The notes below the pieces were generated by a model. That model did not search any database and was not told the origin of the DNA. It was given only the letters and a program-made list of their open reading frames with translations. This document shows positions 16,000 through 25,280 of a stretch of DNA of 64,000 bases, one piece after another (position 1 is the first letter of the stretch; each line of letters starts with the position of its first letter). A program made the position numbers and the translations under genes. The stretch spans positions 1 to 64,000 of the forward strand of contig CAMIXG010000007.1 of assembly GCA_946402705.1 (NCBI GenBank), in the 5' to 3' direction. This stretch comes from an uncultured Tissierellia bacterium. GTDB taxonomy: Bacteria > Bacillota > Clostridia > Tissierellales > Tissierellaceae.

Positions 16000-17361
16000 T
16001 TATTCGGCAGTTCTAAATAATTTTTTTATCTCCCTATAGAACAATAATGCAGTAACAGAAGTAGCAATGATATCAGCTAAGGGCTCTGCAGTAAAGACTC
16101 CAAGAATCTTGTTTTCGAAAAATATAGGAAGTAAATAGATTAAGGGTATCAATAAAATTATTTTCCTTAAAAAAGCTAAAAACAAAGAAGTTTTTGCATT
16201 GCCTAAGGCTACTAATGTTTGCTGACAACTTATTTGAACTCCTAAGACAAGTGAAGCAGACATAAAGATTCTAAGTCCCCAAGATGCTAAACTAATAATT
16301 TCTGCGTCATTTGTAAACATTGAGACAAAGATATTAGGCTTAGTTATTAGGAAAAGCCAGAATAAGATTGAATAGCTTAGGGCAGAAAATAATAATAGCT
16401 TAAAGGTCTGCCTAACCCTATCTAAGTTTTTAGCTCCATAGTTATAGCTTATGATGGGCTGAGCCCCCTGTGTAAGTCCTGATAAAGGGAGAAACATAAA
16501 TTGCATAGCACTGGTTAAAATGGTCATGGAACCAACAGCTATATCTCCCCCATATTTTTGTAAATTAACATTAAAGGATATGGAAGTTATACTTTCTGTT
16601 ATCTGCATTACAAATGGAGAAAGCCCTAGGGCTAAAATAGGTAGAATAACTTCTTTTTTTATTTTTAAATCAGATTTATTAAATTTTATAATAGTTTTAC
16701 TACTGGATAAAAATTTTAGTACCCAGATAGCTGATACAGCTTGAGATATTATAGTAGCAAGAGCTGCTCCCTTAACTCCCATATCAAAAACAAATATAAA
16801 TATAGGGTCTAAAATTATGTTTAAGACAGCCCCAATTAAAACTGTTAACATACTTGTTTTAGAAAAGCCTTGTGTACTTATAAAGGGGTTAAGTCCAATT
16901 GATATCTGAACAAATAAGGTTCCAAGTGTGTAAATTTTCATGTATTCAAGGGCATATTTCAGACTTTCATCACTGGCCCCAAATGCCTTTAACAAAACAT
17001 CATTAAAAATTGAGAAAAATACTGTTAGAAAGATTGAAATAATAAAGAGGGTGGATATTGAGTTCCCCAGTATTGTTCTTGCAGCCTTTTCATCTTTTTC
17101 CCCCATGGCAATTGCCATTCTTGGAGCTCCACCCATACCTACTAAAACTGTAAAGGCAGATATAATTATGGTTATTGGCATGGCGACACCAACTCCTGTT
17201 AGGGCAGTTCCACCTATCTCTGGTATATGACCTATATACATCCTATCTACCATATTGTAGAGTAGGTTTACAATTTGAGCTATTATAGCTGGTAGAGCCA
17301 GAGAATAAAGGAGTTTACCTATACTTTCTTCTCCCAGCCTATTTTTTTTCATATTTTCCAT
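16000..17361 (-). CDS. MATE-family multidrug/cation antiporter
   Basis: A 453-residue protein with about twelve membrane segments. LALPAIIAQIVNLLYNMVDRMYIGHI near the N-terminus is the classical MATE opening, and QGAQPIISYNYGAKN lies at the matching site of the second half. It should export drugs or cationic metabolites using an ion gradient. It is 14 bp downstream of a MarR-type repressor gene on the same strand, so drug- or metabolite-responsive control is likely. Confidence 0.9.
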   Translation of the reverse strand: MENMKKNRLGEESIGKLLYSLALPAIIAQIVNLLYNMVDRMYIGHIPEIGGTALTGVGVAMPITIIISAFTVLVGMGGAPRMAIAMGEKDEKAARTILGNSISTLFIISIFLTVFFSIFNDVLLKAFGASDESLKYALEYMKIYTLGTLFVQISIGLNPFISTQGFSKTSMLTVLIGAVLNIILDPIFIFVFDMGVKGAALATIISQAVSAIWVLKFLSSSKTIIKFNKSDLKIKKEVILPILALGLSPFVMQITESITSISFNVNLQKYGGDIAVGSMTILTSAMQFMFLPLSGLTQGAQPIISYNYGAKNLDRVRQTFKLLLFSALSYSILFWLFLITKPNIFVSMFTNDAEIISLASWGLRIFMSASLVLGVQISCQQTLVALGNAKTSLFLAFLRKIILLIPLIYLLPIFFENKILGVFTAEPLADIIATSVTALLFYREIKKLFRTAE

Positions 17362-17375
17362 AAATACCTCCTAGT

Positions 17376-17822
17376 TTAATAGAGCTTAATTTTTTGTAAG
17401 TTATGTAACATTTTTTTTTGAGTAGCCTTTAATCCATCAATATCCTCCATAGGTATATTTTCAAAAATAGATTTTGAAAAATCCTCATTAATTTTCTTAA
17501 GTTTTTCAACAATAGGATCAGCCTTAGCTGTTATAAAGAGGTTAGATATTCGCTTGTCCTCTTTACTCACTTCAGACACTAAGTAGCCAGATTCTATCAA
17601 GTCATTTACACCCTTGGATACAAGAGCCTTAGATACACCTTTGTAGGTTACTATATCCTTAGCAGTTTTAAAATACTTACCATTATTTATTAAAAATTTT
17701 AAGATTTCTATTTCTATAGGACTAAGGTCAAATTCTTTTAATCCATTTGCAGAAAACTCCTTATAGGATCTAAGAAGAATGCTGTAAAAATATAGAAAAT
17801 TATCATCATAGTTAAATTTCAT
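17376..17822 (-). CDS. MarR-family transcriptional regulator
   Basis: A 148-residue winged-helix regulator. The DNA-binding part includes ILKFLINNGKYFKTAKDIVTYKGVSKALVSKGVNDLIESGYL with the wing EVSKEDKRISNLFIT, the usual MarR layout. It is co-directional with and just upstream of the MATE gene, so autoregulation and control of the pump are likely. GAGGTGAG precedes ATG 17822, and an inverted repeat sits in the promoter region. Confidence 0.88.
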   Translation of the reverse strand: MKFNYDDNFLYFYSILLRSYKEFSANGLKEFDLSPIEIEILKFLINNGKYFKTAKDIVTYKGVSKALVSKGVNDLIESGYLVSEVSKEDKRISNLFITAKADPIVEKLKKINEDFSKSIFENIPMEDIDGLKATQKKMLHNLQKIKLY

Positions 17823-17853
17823 AAACTCACCTCAAATTTATAGTAACAAATAA

Positions 17854-17871
17854 TAGTTCAAAAGTAAACTA
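17854..17871. promoter_or_regulatory. Candidate MarR operator
   Basis: An inverted repeat TAGTT-N8-AACTA lies 32-49 bp before the MarR start codon. On the minus strand it overlaps a possible -35 (TTTACT, 17 bp before TACTAT). Position and symmetry fit autorepression; no binding data. Confidence 0.4.
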
Positions 17872-17892
17872 ATTTTAAAACTGATAATAAGT

Positions 17893-17921
17893 TTCACTAA
17901 TGCCCAAGATTATGCTATAAT
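17893..17921 (+). promoter_or_regulatory. Sigma-A promoter of the corrinoid importer
   Basis: TTCACT, 17 bp, TATAAT. Transcription would start near 17928, just ahead of the cobalamin riboswitch. Confidence 0.6.
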
Positions 17922-17945
17922 ATCCCTTGAAAACTACATATTTAA

Positions 17946-18088
17946 TTTAAGGTGCCATATTTGGATAATAGGGAATTAGGTGAAAATCCTAAACGGTCCC
18001 GCCGCTGTAAAATCGCTTATAGAATATATTCACTGTGAAAGTGGGAAGGATATATTTATTTAGATTGAGTCAGAAGACCTGCCTTAAA
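17946..18088 (+). ncRNA. Cobalamin riboswitch
   Basis: Contains GGGAATTAGGTGAAAATCCT, the B12-box-like GGTCCCGCCGCTGTAA, and the closing GAGTCAGAAGACCTGCC, all in consensus order. The outer stem pairs TTTAAGG (17946-17952) with CCTTAAA (18082-18088). It precedes an intrinsic terminator and a BtuF-type binding protein gene. Confidence 0.95.
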
Positions 18089-18148
18089 AATTATAATCTT
18101 TATTTGCGAGAGACAGATGAGTGAGGCTAGATTTTATTGGCCATTTTT

Positions 18149-18182
18149 AACCATGTCTTTGTAAATTAAGATGTGGTTTTTT
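18149..18182 (+). terminator. Riboswitch-controlled terminator
   Basis: AACCATGTCTT pairs with AAGATGTGGTT (G-T wobbles allowed), followed by T6. It lies between the cobalamin aptamer and the importer genes, so it is probably the off-state hairpin. Confidence 0.8.
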
Positions 18183-18204
18183 AATACATAAAAAGGAGAA
18201 AGAT

Positions 18205-19308
18205 ATGAAAAAATTTAAGAGTTTATTGGTACTACTAGTTGTATTAGCTACTTTAGTAGGGTGCGGGAAGACACAGGAATTAGTAGAGGAAACAGATGGT
18301 AAGATAGTTGTAACAGATATTGCAGGAAGAGAAGTTGAAATACAAGGACCAGTTAAGAGGGTTATAGTTAATAATAGATCAGCTTTTGACACTATATTTG
18401 CCTTAGTCGGAGATGAAGCAGCAGATATGATAGTTGGAGTACCAGGAGGAAGCCGTGGTATAGAATCTTTTAATAATACTTATGGAGTTAAGTATCCTAA
18501 GGTAATGGAAATTGAACAAATATCAGCTGGTGGTGGAAATGGAGAGTATGATAATGAAAAGATAATTTCTTTAAAACCAGATGTATTAATAATGATAAAC
18601 CAAGAACCAACACAAAACTTTGAAAACCTACAGACAGTAATGGAGGCAGGCATACCAGTGGTTGGACTAAGCTATAATATTGAACCTCTTAGAGATAGGG
18701 TGAAAAATATTGAAATTTTAGGTAAAGTTTTTGGCAAGGAAGAAAGAGCTAAAGAGATGTCTGAGTTTATGACTAGACAATATGACCTAGTAGAAGAAAG
18801 ATTAAAAGATATAGCGGAAGAAGATAGAAAAGAAGTACATCAAACACATTTTCATGGAGATACACCTAAAACATTTTGGAGCTGGAGTATAATATCTGAA
18901 ACAGCTGGTGGTAAAGAAATAGCGAATGATGTAATGGGAGAAAAATTAGAAAATGGTGGAACTTTAGATACAGAATATCTACTTAAAAAAGATCCAGAAG
19001 TATTTATAATAGGGGCAGATGGATTAGGACTTGGTGGTAGTGAAGAAGAAGGGCAAAAATACATCCAAGAAATGATAGCTAAAACTCCAGGTTGGAAAGA
19101 TTTAACAGCAGTTAAAAATAAAAATACTTATGGTATATCTTATAGTTCAGCCCTTAATATGGAAACATTTTATGCAAATCTACAACTTGCAAAATGGTAC
19201 TATCCAGAGAAGTTTGAAGACGTTAATCCAGACCAAGTTTTAAAAGATTTTTATGATAAATTTATGCCTTTTGAGTATGAAGGTGATTGGTCTACAAAGT
19301 TAAAGTAG
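18205..19308 (+). CDS. btuF: Corrinoid ABC transporter, substrate-binding lipoprotein
   Basis: A 367-residue lipoprotein of the iron-siderophore/B12 binding family. It has a signal peptide with lipobox LVGC (Cys20), then VVTDIAGREVEIQGPVKRVIV, the standard N-lobe opening of these proteins, and KPDVLIMIN. It should capture vitamin B12 or a corrinoid precursor outside the membrane and pass it to the permease 6 bp downstream. The cobalamin riboswitch in front is the main reason to call it a corrinoid rather than a siderophore binder. AAAGGAG precedes the ATG. Confidence 0.85.
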   Translation: MKKFKSLLVLLVVLATLVGCGKTQELVEETDGKIVVTDIAGREVEIQGPVKRVIVNNRSAFDTIFALVGDEAADMIVGVPGGSRGIESFNNTYGVKYPKVMEIEQISAGGGNGEYDNEKIISLKPDVLIMINQEPTQNFENLQTVMEAGIPVVGLSYNIEPLRDRVKNIEILGKVFGKEERAKEMSEFMTRQYDLVEERLKDIAEEDRKEVHQTHFHGDTPKTFWSWSIISETAGGKEIANDVMGEKLENGGTLDTEYLLKKDPEVFIIGADGLGLGGSEEEGQKYIQEMIAKTPGWKDLTAVKNKNTYGISYSSALNMETFYANLQLAKWYYPEKFEDVNPDQVLKDFYDKFMPFEYEGDWSTKLK

Positions 19309-19314
19309 GCACTT

Positions 19315-20337
19315 ATGAATAATTATTTAATAAGTAGTAGAAGAAAAAAAACCATAATAGGATTTTTAATTTGCTTAATTATTGGAAGCTTTATACTAAA
19401 TATAATGATAGGGTCTTCTGGGATGAGCTTTATGGAGGTTATAGAAACTATACTTATGAAAAGAGTTGGGACTATGAACCATACAATAGTTTGGAATATA
19501 AGGCTTCCCATAGGACTTATGGCAATAGTTGTAGGAAGCTCTCTAGCCATTGGTGGACTTCAGATGCAGACAGTTCTTAGAAACTCTATGGCTAGCCCCT
19601 ATACTTTAGGTATATCTTCAGCAGCTAGTTTTGGGGCAGGGCTTGGAATAATTTTAGGAGTTAAAATCTTTCCAGGTTTTGATAATCTAATAGTTCCAAT
19701 AAATGCCTTTATAGCTACTATGATAGCAGCTTTTATTCTCTATGGAGTTAGCAATAAAGAAGGTATCTCAAGAAATACTATTGTACTTTTTGGTATGGCC
19801 CTAAGTTTTATGTTTAGTGCGTTAACTGCATCACTTCAATATATAGCATCAGAACAAGCCTTAAAAAGTTTTATGTTTTGGAGTTTTGGAGATTTATCCA
19901 AGACAAATTGGAATAAGTTAGGGATATCAGCCCTAGTATTTCTAGTAGTTTATATATTATTTTTAAAGGATGCGTGGAAACTAACAGCCCTTAGCTTGGG
20001 AGATACTAAGGCAAGAGCCTTAGGGGTTGAGGTAAGTAAGATAAGAAGAAAAACCATAGTACTGGTGGCATTTTTAGCGGCTACTTGTATAAGTTTTGTG
20101 GGTACTATAGGATTTATTGGGCTTGTTGCCCCCCATATAGCAAGGCTCTTAGTAGGGGAAGACCAAAGATTCTTGCTACCTATTTCCGCCCTTATAGGAG
20201 GATTTATCTTATCTCTGGCCTCTATTGTTAGTAAGGTTATAATACCTGGAGTTTTACTACCAATAGGTATAGTTACATCTCTAATAGGGATACCATTTTT
20301 CATAGCCCTGATTTTTAGAAAGGGAGATAGGATATGA
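19315..20337 (+). CDS. btuC: Corrinoid ABC transporter, FecCD/BtuC-type permease
   Basis: A 340-residue permease with about ten membrane segments. Family motifs: VGSSLAIGGLQMQTVLRNSMASPYTLGISSAASFGAG and the cytoplasmic coupling region FVGTIGFIGLVAPHIARLLVGEDQR. It forms the membrane channel of the importer together with the ATPase at 20334, whose ATG overlaps its stop codon. Part of the cobalamin-riboswitch operon. Confidence 0.88.
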   Translation: MNNYLISSRRKKTIIGFLICLIIGSFILNIMIGSSGMSFMEVIETILMKRVGTMNHTIVWNIRLPIGLMAIVVGSSLAIGGLQMQTVLRNSMASPYTLGISSAASFGAGLGIILGVKIFPGFDNLIVPINAFIATMIAAFILYGVSNKEGISRNTIVLFGMALSFMFSALTASLQYIASEQALKSFMFWSFGDLSKTNWNKLGISALVFLVVYILFLKDAWKLTALSLGDTKARALGVEVSKIRRKTIVLVAFLAATCISFVGTIGFIGLVAPHIARLLVGEDQRFLLPISALIGGFILSLASIVSKVIIPGVLLPIGIVTSLIGIPFFIALIFRKGDRI

Positions 20338-21083
20338 TAGAGATTAAAGATTTAAACTTCTCCTATGGAAGTAAGATTGTTTTAAAGGATTTAAATATAA
20401 ACTTAAAATCTGGCATAACAGGTATAGTGGGACCTAATGCTGCAGGGAAGTCCACCCTTATGAAATGTATCTATGGGATGAATAAATATAATGGTAGCAT
20501 TGAGATAAAGGGTAAGGATTTAGCTGGAATGGACAGGTCAGAAAAAAATAGGATTTTGGGATATCTGCCCCAAGAAGAAACCTATATACCTAGGCTTACA
20601 GTGATTGAAACTGTACTTCTTGGAAATATGGAGAACCTGTCCTATAAGTTATCAAAAGATGAAATAGATCAGGCATATAGAGTTTTAAGCTACTTGGACC
20701 TAGAAGATTTAGATGATAGATATCTGATAGAGCTTAGTGGTGGTCAAAGACAGATGGTTTATATAGCTCAAACCTTGATTAAAAATCCAGAGATAATACT
20801 TATGGATGAACCAACTAATAACCTAGATATAAAAAGGCAAATTGAATTTTGTAAAATGTTAAGAACTTTGAATTTGGAAAAAGATATTAGTATAGTTGTT
20901 ATTTTACATGACTTAAATATGGCAACTAAATATTGTGATAATATTTTGGTTATGAATAATAGGGGAAACATCTATGATTATGGAGATAAAAATATTATTA
21001 CCTGTGATTTAATGAAGGATGTATATGGAGTAGATGTTGATATTATAGAGCATAAGGGAGATAAGATAATAGTTCATGTGTAG
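20334..21083 (+). CDS. btuD: Corrinoid ABC transporter, ATP-binding protein
   Basis: A 249-residue ABC ATPase. Walker A is GPNAAGKST (residues 33-41, Ala in place of the common Gly/Ser), the Q-loop is LPQEE, the signature is LSGGQRQ and Walker B is ILMDEPTNNLDI, followed by the H-loop His in ILHDLNMA. It overlaps the permease gene by 4 bp (ATGA). It energises the BtuFC importer on the cytoplasmic face. Confidence 0.88.
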   Translation: MIEIKDLNFSYGSKIVLKDLNINLKSGITGIVGPNAAGKSTLMKCIYGMNKYNGSIEIKGKDLAGMDRSEKNRILGYLPQEETYIPRLTVIETVLLGNMENLSYKLSKDEIDQAYRVLSYLDLEDLDDRYLIELSGGQRQMVYIAQTLIKNPEIILMDEPTNNLDIKRQIEFCKMLRTLNLEKDISIVVILHDLNMATKYCDNILVMNNRGNIYDYGDKNIITCDLMKDVYGVDVDIIEHKGDKIIVHV

Positions 21084-21086
21084 AAC

Positions 21087-21115
21087 TTGCTTATATTTTT
21101 AGAAAGTGATATAAT
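21087..21115 (+). promoter_or_regulatory. Sigma-A promoter of the rpsF operon
   Basis: TTGCTT, 17 bp, TATAAT, with a predicted start near 21122. It directly follows the corrinoid importer operon. Confidence 0.7.
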
Positions 21116-21132
21116 GTCTCGGTAGTATCCTT

Positions 21133-21153
21133 GCTCTATTAATAATAGAGCCG
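21133..21153 (+). promoter_or_regulatory. Possible S6:S18 autoregulatory hairpin
   Basis: GCTCTATTAATAATAGAGC is a perfect hairpin (21133-21151), immediately followed by CCG at 21151-21153, in the rpsF leader. The known S6:S18-binding leader motif has a CCG on the 3' side of a hairpin. I could not find the expected outer stem, so this is tentative. Confidence 0.35.
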
Positions 21154-21178
21154 GTTAGTCCATAGGGAGGTGAATAGA

Positions 21179-21463
21179 ATGAGAAAATATGAAGGAATGT
21201 TTATCTTTGTACCAAATCTAGAAGAAGAAAAAAGAAACGCTACACTTGATAGAATAAAAGGTATCATAGAAACTGACGGAGAAATAGACACAGTTGATGA
21301 GTGGGGTTTAAGAAAATTAGCTTACGAAATCAATGATTTAGGTGAAGGTTATTATGTACTAATAAACTTTACAACAACTCCAGAAGTTAAAGACGAATTA
21401 GACAGAGTTGTTAAAATATCTGATAGCGTAATGAGACATATGATCGTTAGAGATGAAAAATAA
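21179..21463 (+). CDS. rpsF: 30S ribosomal protein S6
   Basis: A 94-residue ribosomal protein of the 30S platform that pairs with S18. MRKYEGMFIFVPNLEEE, EWGLRKLAYEINDLGEGYYVLINF and DSVMRHMIVRDE match S6 throughout. ATG 21179 gives the usual MRKYE start with GGGAGGTG 8 nt before it; the earlier GTG 21170 is inside the ribosome binding site. First gene of rpsF-ssb-rpsR. Confidence 0.96.
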   Translation: MRKYEGMFIFVPNLEEEKRNATLDRIKGIIETDGEIDTVDEWGLRKLAYEINDLGEGYYVLINFTTTPEVKDELDRVVKISDSVMRHMIVRDEK

Positions 21464-21483
21464 TAGTCTAAGGAGTGGAATTT

Positions 21484-21948
21484 ATGAATAACGTTACATT
21501 AATAGGTAGATTAGTAAGAGATCCGGAGTTAAGGTATATACCATCAACAGGAAACGCTATAGCTAATTTCACATTAGCCATAGATAAAGGGCTTTCTAGA
21601 GACAAGAAACAAGAAATGGAATCTAGAAACATGCCAACTGCAGACTTTATTGATATTGTAGTTTGGGGTAAGCCTGCTGAAAACTGTGCAAACTACTTAA
21701 AACAAGGTTTACAAGTAGCAATACAAGGAAGAATTCAAACTGGTTCTTATGAAGACAAACAGGGAGTTAGAAGAAAAACTTTTGATGTAGTTGCTAATAA
21801 TGTAGAATTCTTAGAGTGGGGCGAAAATAGGAATAGTGGTGGTATGAATCAACAACAACAAAGGCCAGAACAAAGTCAACCAATGAACAATGATTTTGGC
21901 GGAATAGAAGGATTCCACCCTACAGATAATGACGATATTCCATTCTAG
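21484..21948 (+). CDS. ssb: Single-stranded DNA-binding protein
   Basis: A 154-residue SSB with an N-terminal OB fold (MNNVTLIGRLVRDPELRYIPSTG..., NFTLAIDK, FIDIVVWGKPAENCANYL, GRIQTGSYEDKQG). A Gln/Asn-rich linker follows, then the acidic tip NDDIPF that recruits replication and repair proteins. ATG 21484 with AAGGAG upstream is chosen over GTG 21475. Between rpsF and rpsR in the conserved order. Confidence 0.96.
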   Translation: MNNVTLIGRLVRDPELRYIPSTGNAIANFTLAIDKGLSRDKKQEMESRNMPTADFIDIVVWGKPAENCANYLKQGLQVAIQGRIQTGSYEDKQGVRRKTFDVVANNVEFLEWGENRNSGGMNQQQQRPEQSQPMNNDFGGIEGFHPTDNDDIPF

Positions 21949-21963
21949 AAGGAGGGAAAGATA

Positions 21964-22188
21964 ATGGGTAGAAGATTTAGACCAAGAAGAAAAGTTTGTG
22001 CTTTCTGTGCAGACAAATCTTTAGAAATCGACTATAAAGATATAGATAGATTACAAAACTATGTTAATGATAGAGGTAAAATACTTCCAAGAAGAGTTTC
22101 TGGAAACTGTGCAAAACACCAAAGAGCATTAACAATAGCTATAAAAAGAGCTAGACAAGTTGCATTATTACCATATAGTGCTGAATAA
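21964..22188 (+). CDS. rpsR: 30S ribosomal protein S18
   Basis: A 74-residue S18. [52 protein letters not shown] and the [11 protein letters not shown] end are diagnostic. The CxxC and later Cys match zinc-type S18 versions. GAAGGAGGG precedes the ATG. Followed by a terminator. Confidence 0.96.
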   Translation: MGRRFRPRRKVCAFCADKSLEIDYKDIDRLQNYVNDRGKILPRRVSGNCAKHQRALTIAIKRARQVALLPYSAE

Positions 22189-22198
22189 TAGATAATTA

Positions 22199-22222
22199 AG
22201 AGAGGGCGACCTCTCTTTTTTT
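22199..22222 (+). terminator. Terminator of rpsF-ssb-rpsR
   Basis: AGAGAGG/CCTCTCT with a GCGA tetraloop and T6. Confidence 0.88.
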
Positions 22223-22277
22223 GTCATTAAATACATAAATATGTTATAATTCTAGATACTATAACATAAAGGATGGG

Positions 22278-23234
22278 GTGCGTAGTTTGGCAAACAACAG
22301 TATGAAAAAACAAATACAAGAAACAATATTGACCTTAGTTTTCAGTCTAGTCTATATACTGCTAGTGTCAAGAGTTTCAGTATTATTACTAGGATTATTA
22401 CCTATTCCTTTTATATTATTAGGTGTTAGAAATAATATAAAGACAAATATATTTGCCCTGGTATTATTTTTTTCAATATTAAATATAATGTTAAATCTAT
22501 CTTTTGCTATAACATCACTTGCACTTATAATGCCCGTGAGCTTATTGGCGCAGTATATGATAGATAAGAAATATAAGGGCAACGATATAATAATAGCTCT
22601 AGCTATTGTATTTATAGTTTCTATATTTGGTACATTATATGTTGAAAAAATTACTACTAATGTTGATATAGTGTCCCAGATGGAAGAAGGATTTCATGAT
22701 ATAGTAGAAATACAAGAAAAAAACTTAAAAAAAATGGAAATGACAGAATTAGAAATACAGCAAAGAGTGGATATAATGGAGACAGGTATAAGTTATTTAG
22801 TGACAGTAACACCAATGATGTTGGGATTTACTTGTTTACTACTAGGATTTTTAAATTATAAGATAGCTGCATTTTTAATAAATAAGACATATGACCCAAA
22901 TATGAAAGTACCTAAATTTGCAAATTTCAAGTTGCCTAGTAATTTTATCGTAGGTGTGGGTGTAATGGTGGTTACTTCCTATGTGGCAACTAAGATTAAT
23001 TTACCTTATAATGGTGCATTAAAACAAAATTTGATATTTTTAGTGACAGGACTTTTTTTAATACAGGGATTTTCACTTTTAGATTATTTTTTAGATAAAA
23101 TTAAGGTTAATAAGATATTAAAAGCTATAATAATGACACTAAATGTAGTGATGATGCCAATTGGTGGTATTTTGATGGCTTTGGGGTTTGTAGATGTTTT
23201 TGCAGATTTTAGAAAGCTTAGGAAAAAGCCATAA
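22278..23234 (+). CDS. YybS-like DUF2232 membrane protein
   Basis: A protein of about 318 residues with eight or so membrane segments, and a charged, coiled segment near the middle (EEGFHDIVEIQEKNLKKMEM). Its position directly upstream of gdpP and rplI is where DUF2232 (YybS) proteins lie in Firmicutes; function unknown. The start is uncertain: GTG 22278, TTG 22287 and ATG 22302 are in frame, and GGATGGGG lies before the first two. Confidence 0.75.
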   Translation: MRSLANNSMKKQIQETILTLVFSLVYILLVSRVSVLLLGLLPIPFILLGVRNNIKTNIFALVLFFSILNIMLNLSFAITSLALIMPVSLLAQYMIDKKYKGNDIIIALAIVFIVSIFGTLYVEKITTNVDIVSQMEEGFHDIVEIQEKNLKKMEMTELEIQQRVDIMETGISYLVTVTPMMLGFTCLLLGFLNYKIAAFLINKTYDPNMKVPKFANFKLPSNFIVGVGVMVVTSYVATKINLPYNGALKQNLIFLVTGLFLIQGFSLLDYFLDKIKVNKILKAIIMTLNVVMMPIGGILMALGFVDVFADFRKLRKKP

Positions 23235-23246
23235 TAGGAGGAAAAT

Positions 23247-25280
23247 ATGGATGATAATAAACAGGATAAGAATCAGGAAAAGATAAAAATTAATAAAAAG
23301 GGAACTTTAGTTGATAAAGATATTGTAATACAGTCAGTTTTAATTGGTATTTTGACTGTTGCATTATGGTATTTTGAGCCACTAGCAGGGTTTGTTGCAA
23401 CCTTAATCCTTGGATATTCAATTTTTCAAAATATAAAAAGAGCAGATAGGACAGAAAAGGATTTTGTAAGATATATAGAGGGTCTAAGCGATGACTTTGA
23501 TTCTGCTACAAAACATGCAATTTTTAATATGCCTTTTCCCTTGGTTATGATTAATGACCAAAATATAGTAACTTGGTATAATACACCATTTTTAAACTTG
23601 TTCGATAAGAAAGACATAATAAATGAACACATAGGAGATATAATGCCTGGATTAAATGGAGCAGAAATGTTTAATCAGGATAATGAGCCTATTTCGATAT
23701 CTTGTAATGATAAACATTATAGAGTTTATCCAAATATGGTGGATACAAAAAAAACTAAGAGTAAAAATGATGGAATTATAATGCTATATTTTGTAAATGA
23801 AACTGATTATGTAAATTTATCCAGAAGATATAAGGATGAAAGATTAGTTGTATCTTTTGTATATGTAGATAATTTTACAGATGTAAAAAATTCTACACCA
23901 GATATAAAAGAACCACTAGTTTTAGCAGAGATAGATAGAAAGGTAATCCAGTACTTTACAGAGAGAAAAGCAATAATAAGAAAGTACGATAAGGACAAGT
24001 ACCTAGCACTTTATAACAGGGCACTATTTGAAGAATTAGAGGATAAAAACTTTGATATACTTGATGAGTTTAGGACTTTAGATATAGGTAATACAATACC
24101 TATCACCCTTAGTATAGGTACATCTATAAAGGGTGAAGACTTATCAGAAGCCTATAGAGAAGCTAAGGCTGCCATAGATGTGGCTTTAGGACGTGGTGGA
24201 GACCAGGTTGTTGTTCAAAAGGGAAATAAATTAGAATTCTTTGGTGGAAAGAGTAAAGCCTTAGAAAAGAGGAATAAGGTAAAATCTAGAGTTATAGGTT
24301 ATGCTCTTAGACAACTTATAGACCAAGCTGATGAGATATTTGTAATGGGACATAAAAATCCAGATATGGATTCATTTGGAGCAGGTATAGGTATACTTAG
24401 TGCAGTAAAAGAGAGAGGTAAAAATGGATATTTAGTATTAAATGATATAAATCCATCTATAAAGGTTATCTATGAGGCTATGAAGGAAAGAGAACCAGAA
24501 CTACTAGATAGGATTGTAACTACAGAAGAGGCCCAGGCTATGGTTAGTCCAAAATCTCTTATGGTGGTAGTTGATAATCATAAGCCTAGTTTTACAGAGG
24601 CTCCAGTACTTCTTGATGAAATAGAAAAGGTAGTTTTAATAGACCATCATAGAAGGGGAGAGGAGTTTATTAAAAATCCAATTCTAGTATATTTAGAGCC
24701 ATACGCATCTTCAACTTGTGAGTTAGTAACGGAAGTCTTAACCTACATGGGAGATAAGATAAATATAACTAAGTTTGAGGCAGAGGCACTACTTGCGGGT
24801 ATAACAGTAGATACTAAGAACTTTAGCTTTCAAACTGGTGTTAGAACCTTTGAAGCTGCAACCACTCTTAAAAGGGCTGGAGCAGATAGTACCACAGTAA
24901 AAGAATTTTTTAAGGATGATATAGAAAACTTTATATTAAAGGCAGAGGTCGTTCAGAGGGCTCATGTAATAAAGAAAAAAATCGCCATAAGTAGAATAGA
25001 TAGAGAGGTTGAAAATTCCATACTTTTAGCAGCACAATCAGCAGATGAACTTTTAAGTGCAAGTGGAATAGAAGCATCCTTTGTACTTGCCAAGGTTGGC
25101 GAGATTATCTATATAAGTGGTAGGTCACTAGGCAATATATCTGTTCAATTGATACTGGAAAAACTAGGTGGTGGAGGGCACTTAACTAGTGCTGGAGCTC
25201 AACTTGAAGCAGATATGGAAGAAGCAGAAAATAAATTAATAGAAACTATAGAAGAATATTTTGAGGAGGAAGAAAAATAA
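23247..25280 (+). CDS. gdpP: Cyclic-di-AMP phosphodiesterase GdpP
   Basis: A 677-residue membrane enzyme that hydrolyses c-di-AMP, a regulator of potassium and cell-wall homeostasis. Order: two N-terminal membrane helices (about 26-62), a PAS-like heme/sensor domain (about 85-175), a degenerate GGDEF domain (about 180-315), then DHH (FVMGHKNPDMDSFGAG, VVDNHKPS, IDHHRRG) and DHHA1 with the GGGGHLTSAGA motif. Its stop codon overlaps the rplI ATG. AGGAGG precedes the start. Confidence 0.95.
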   Translation: MDDNKQDKNQEKIKINKKGTLVDKDIVIQSVLIGILTVALWYFEPLAGFVATLILGYSIFQNIKRADRTEKDFVRYIEGLSDDFDSATKHAIFNMPFPLVMINDQNIVTWYNTPFLNLFDKKDIINEHIGDIMPGLNGAEMFNQDNEPISISCNDKHYRVYPNMVDTKKTKSKNDGIIMLYFVNETDYVNLSRRYKDERLVVSFVYVDNFTDVKNSTPDIKEPLVLAEIDRKVIQYFTERKAIIRKYDKDKYLALYNRALFEELEDKNFDILDEFRTLDIGNTIPITLSIGTSIKGEDLSEAYREAKAAIDVALGRGGDQVVVQKGNKLEFFGGKSKALEKRNKVKSRVIGYALRQLIDQADEIFVMGHKNPDMDSFGAGIGILSAVKERGKNGYLVLNDINPSIKVIYEAMKEREPELLDRIVTTEEAQAMVSPKSLMVVVDNHKPSFTEAPVLLDEIEKVVLIDHHRRGEEFIKNPILVYLEPYASSTCELVTEVLTYMGDKINITKFEAEALLAGITVDTKNFSFQTGVRTFEAATTLKRAGADSTTVKEFFKDDIENFILKAEVVQRAHVIKKKIAISRIDREVENSILLAAQSADELLSASGIEASFVLAKVGEIIYISGRSLGNISVQLILEKLGGGGHLTSAGAQLEADMEEAENKLIETIEEYFEEEEK

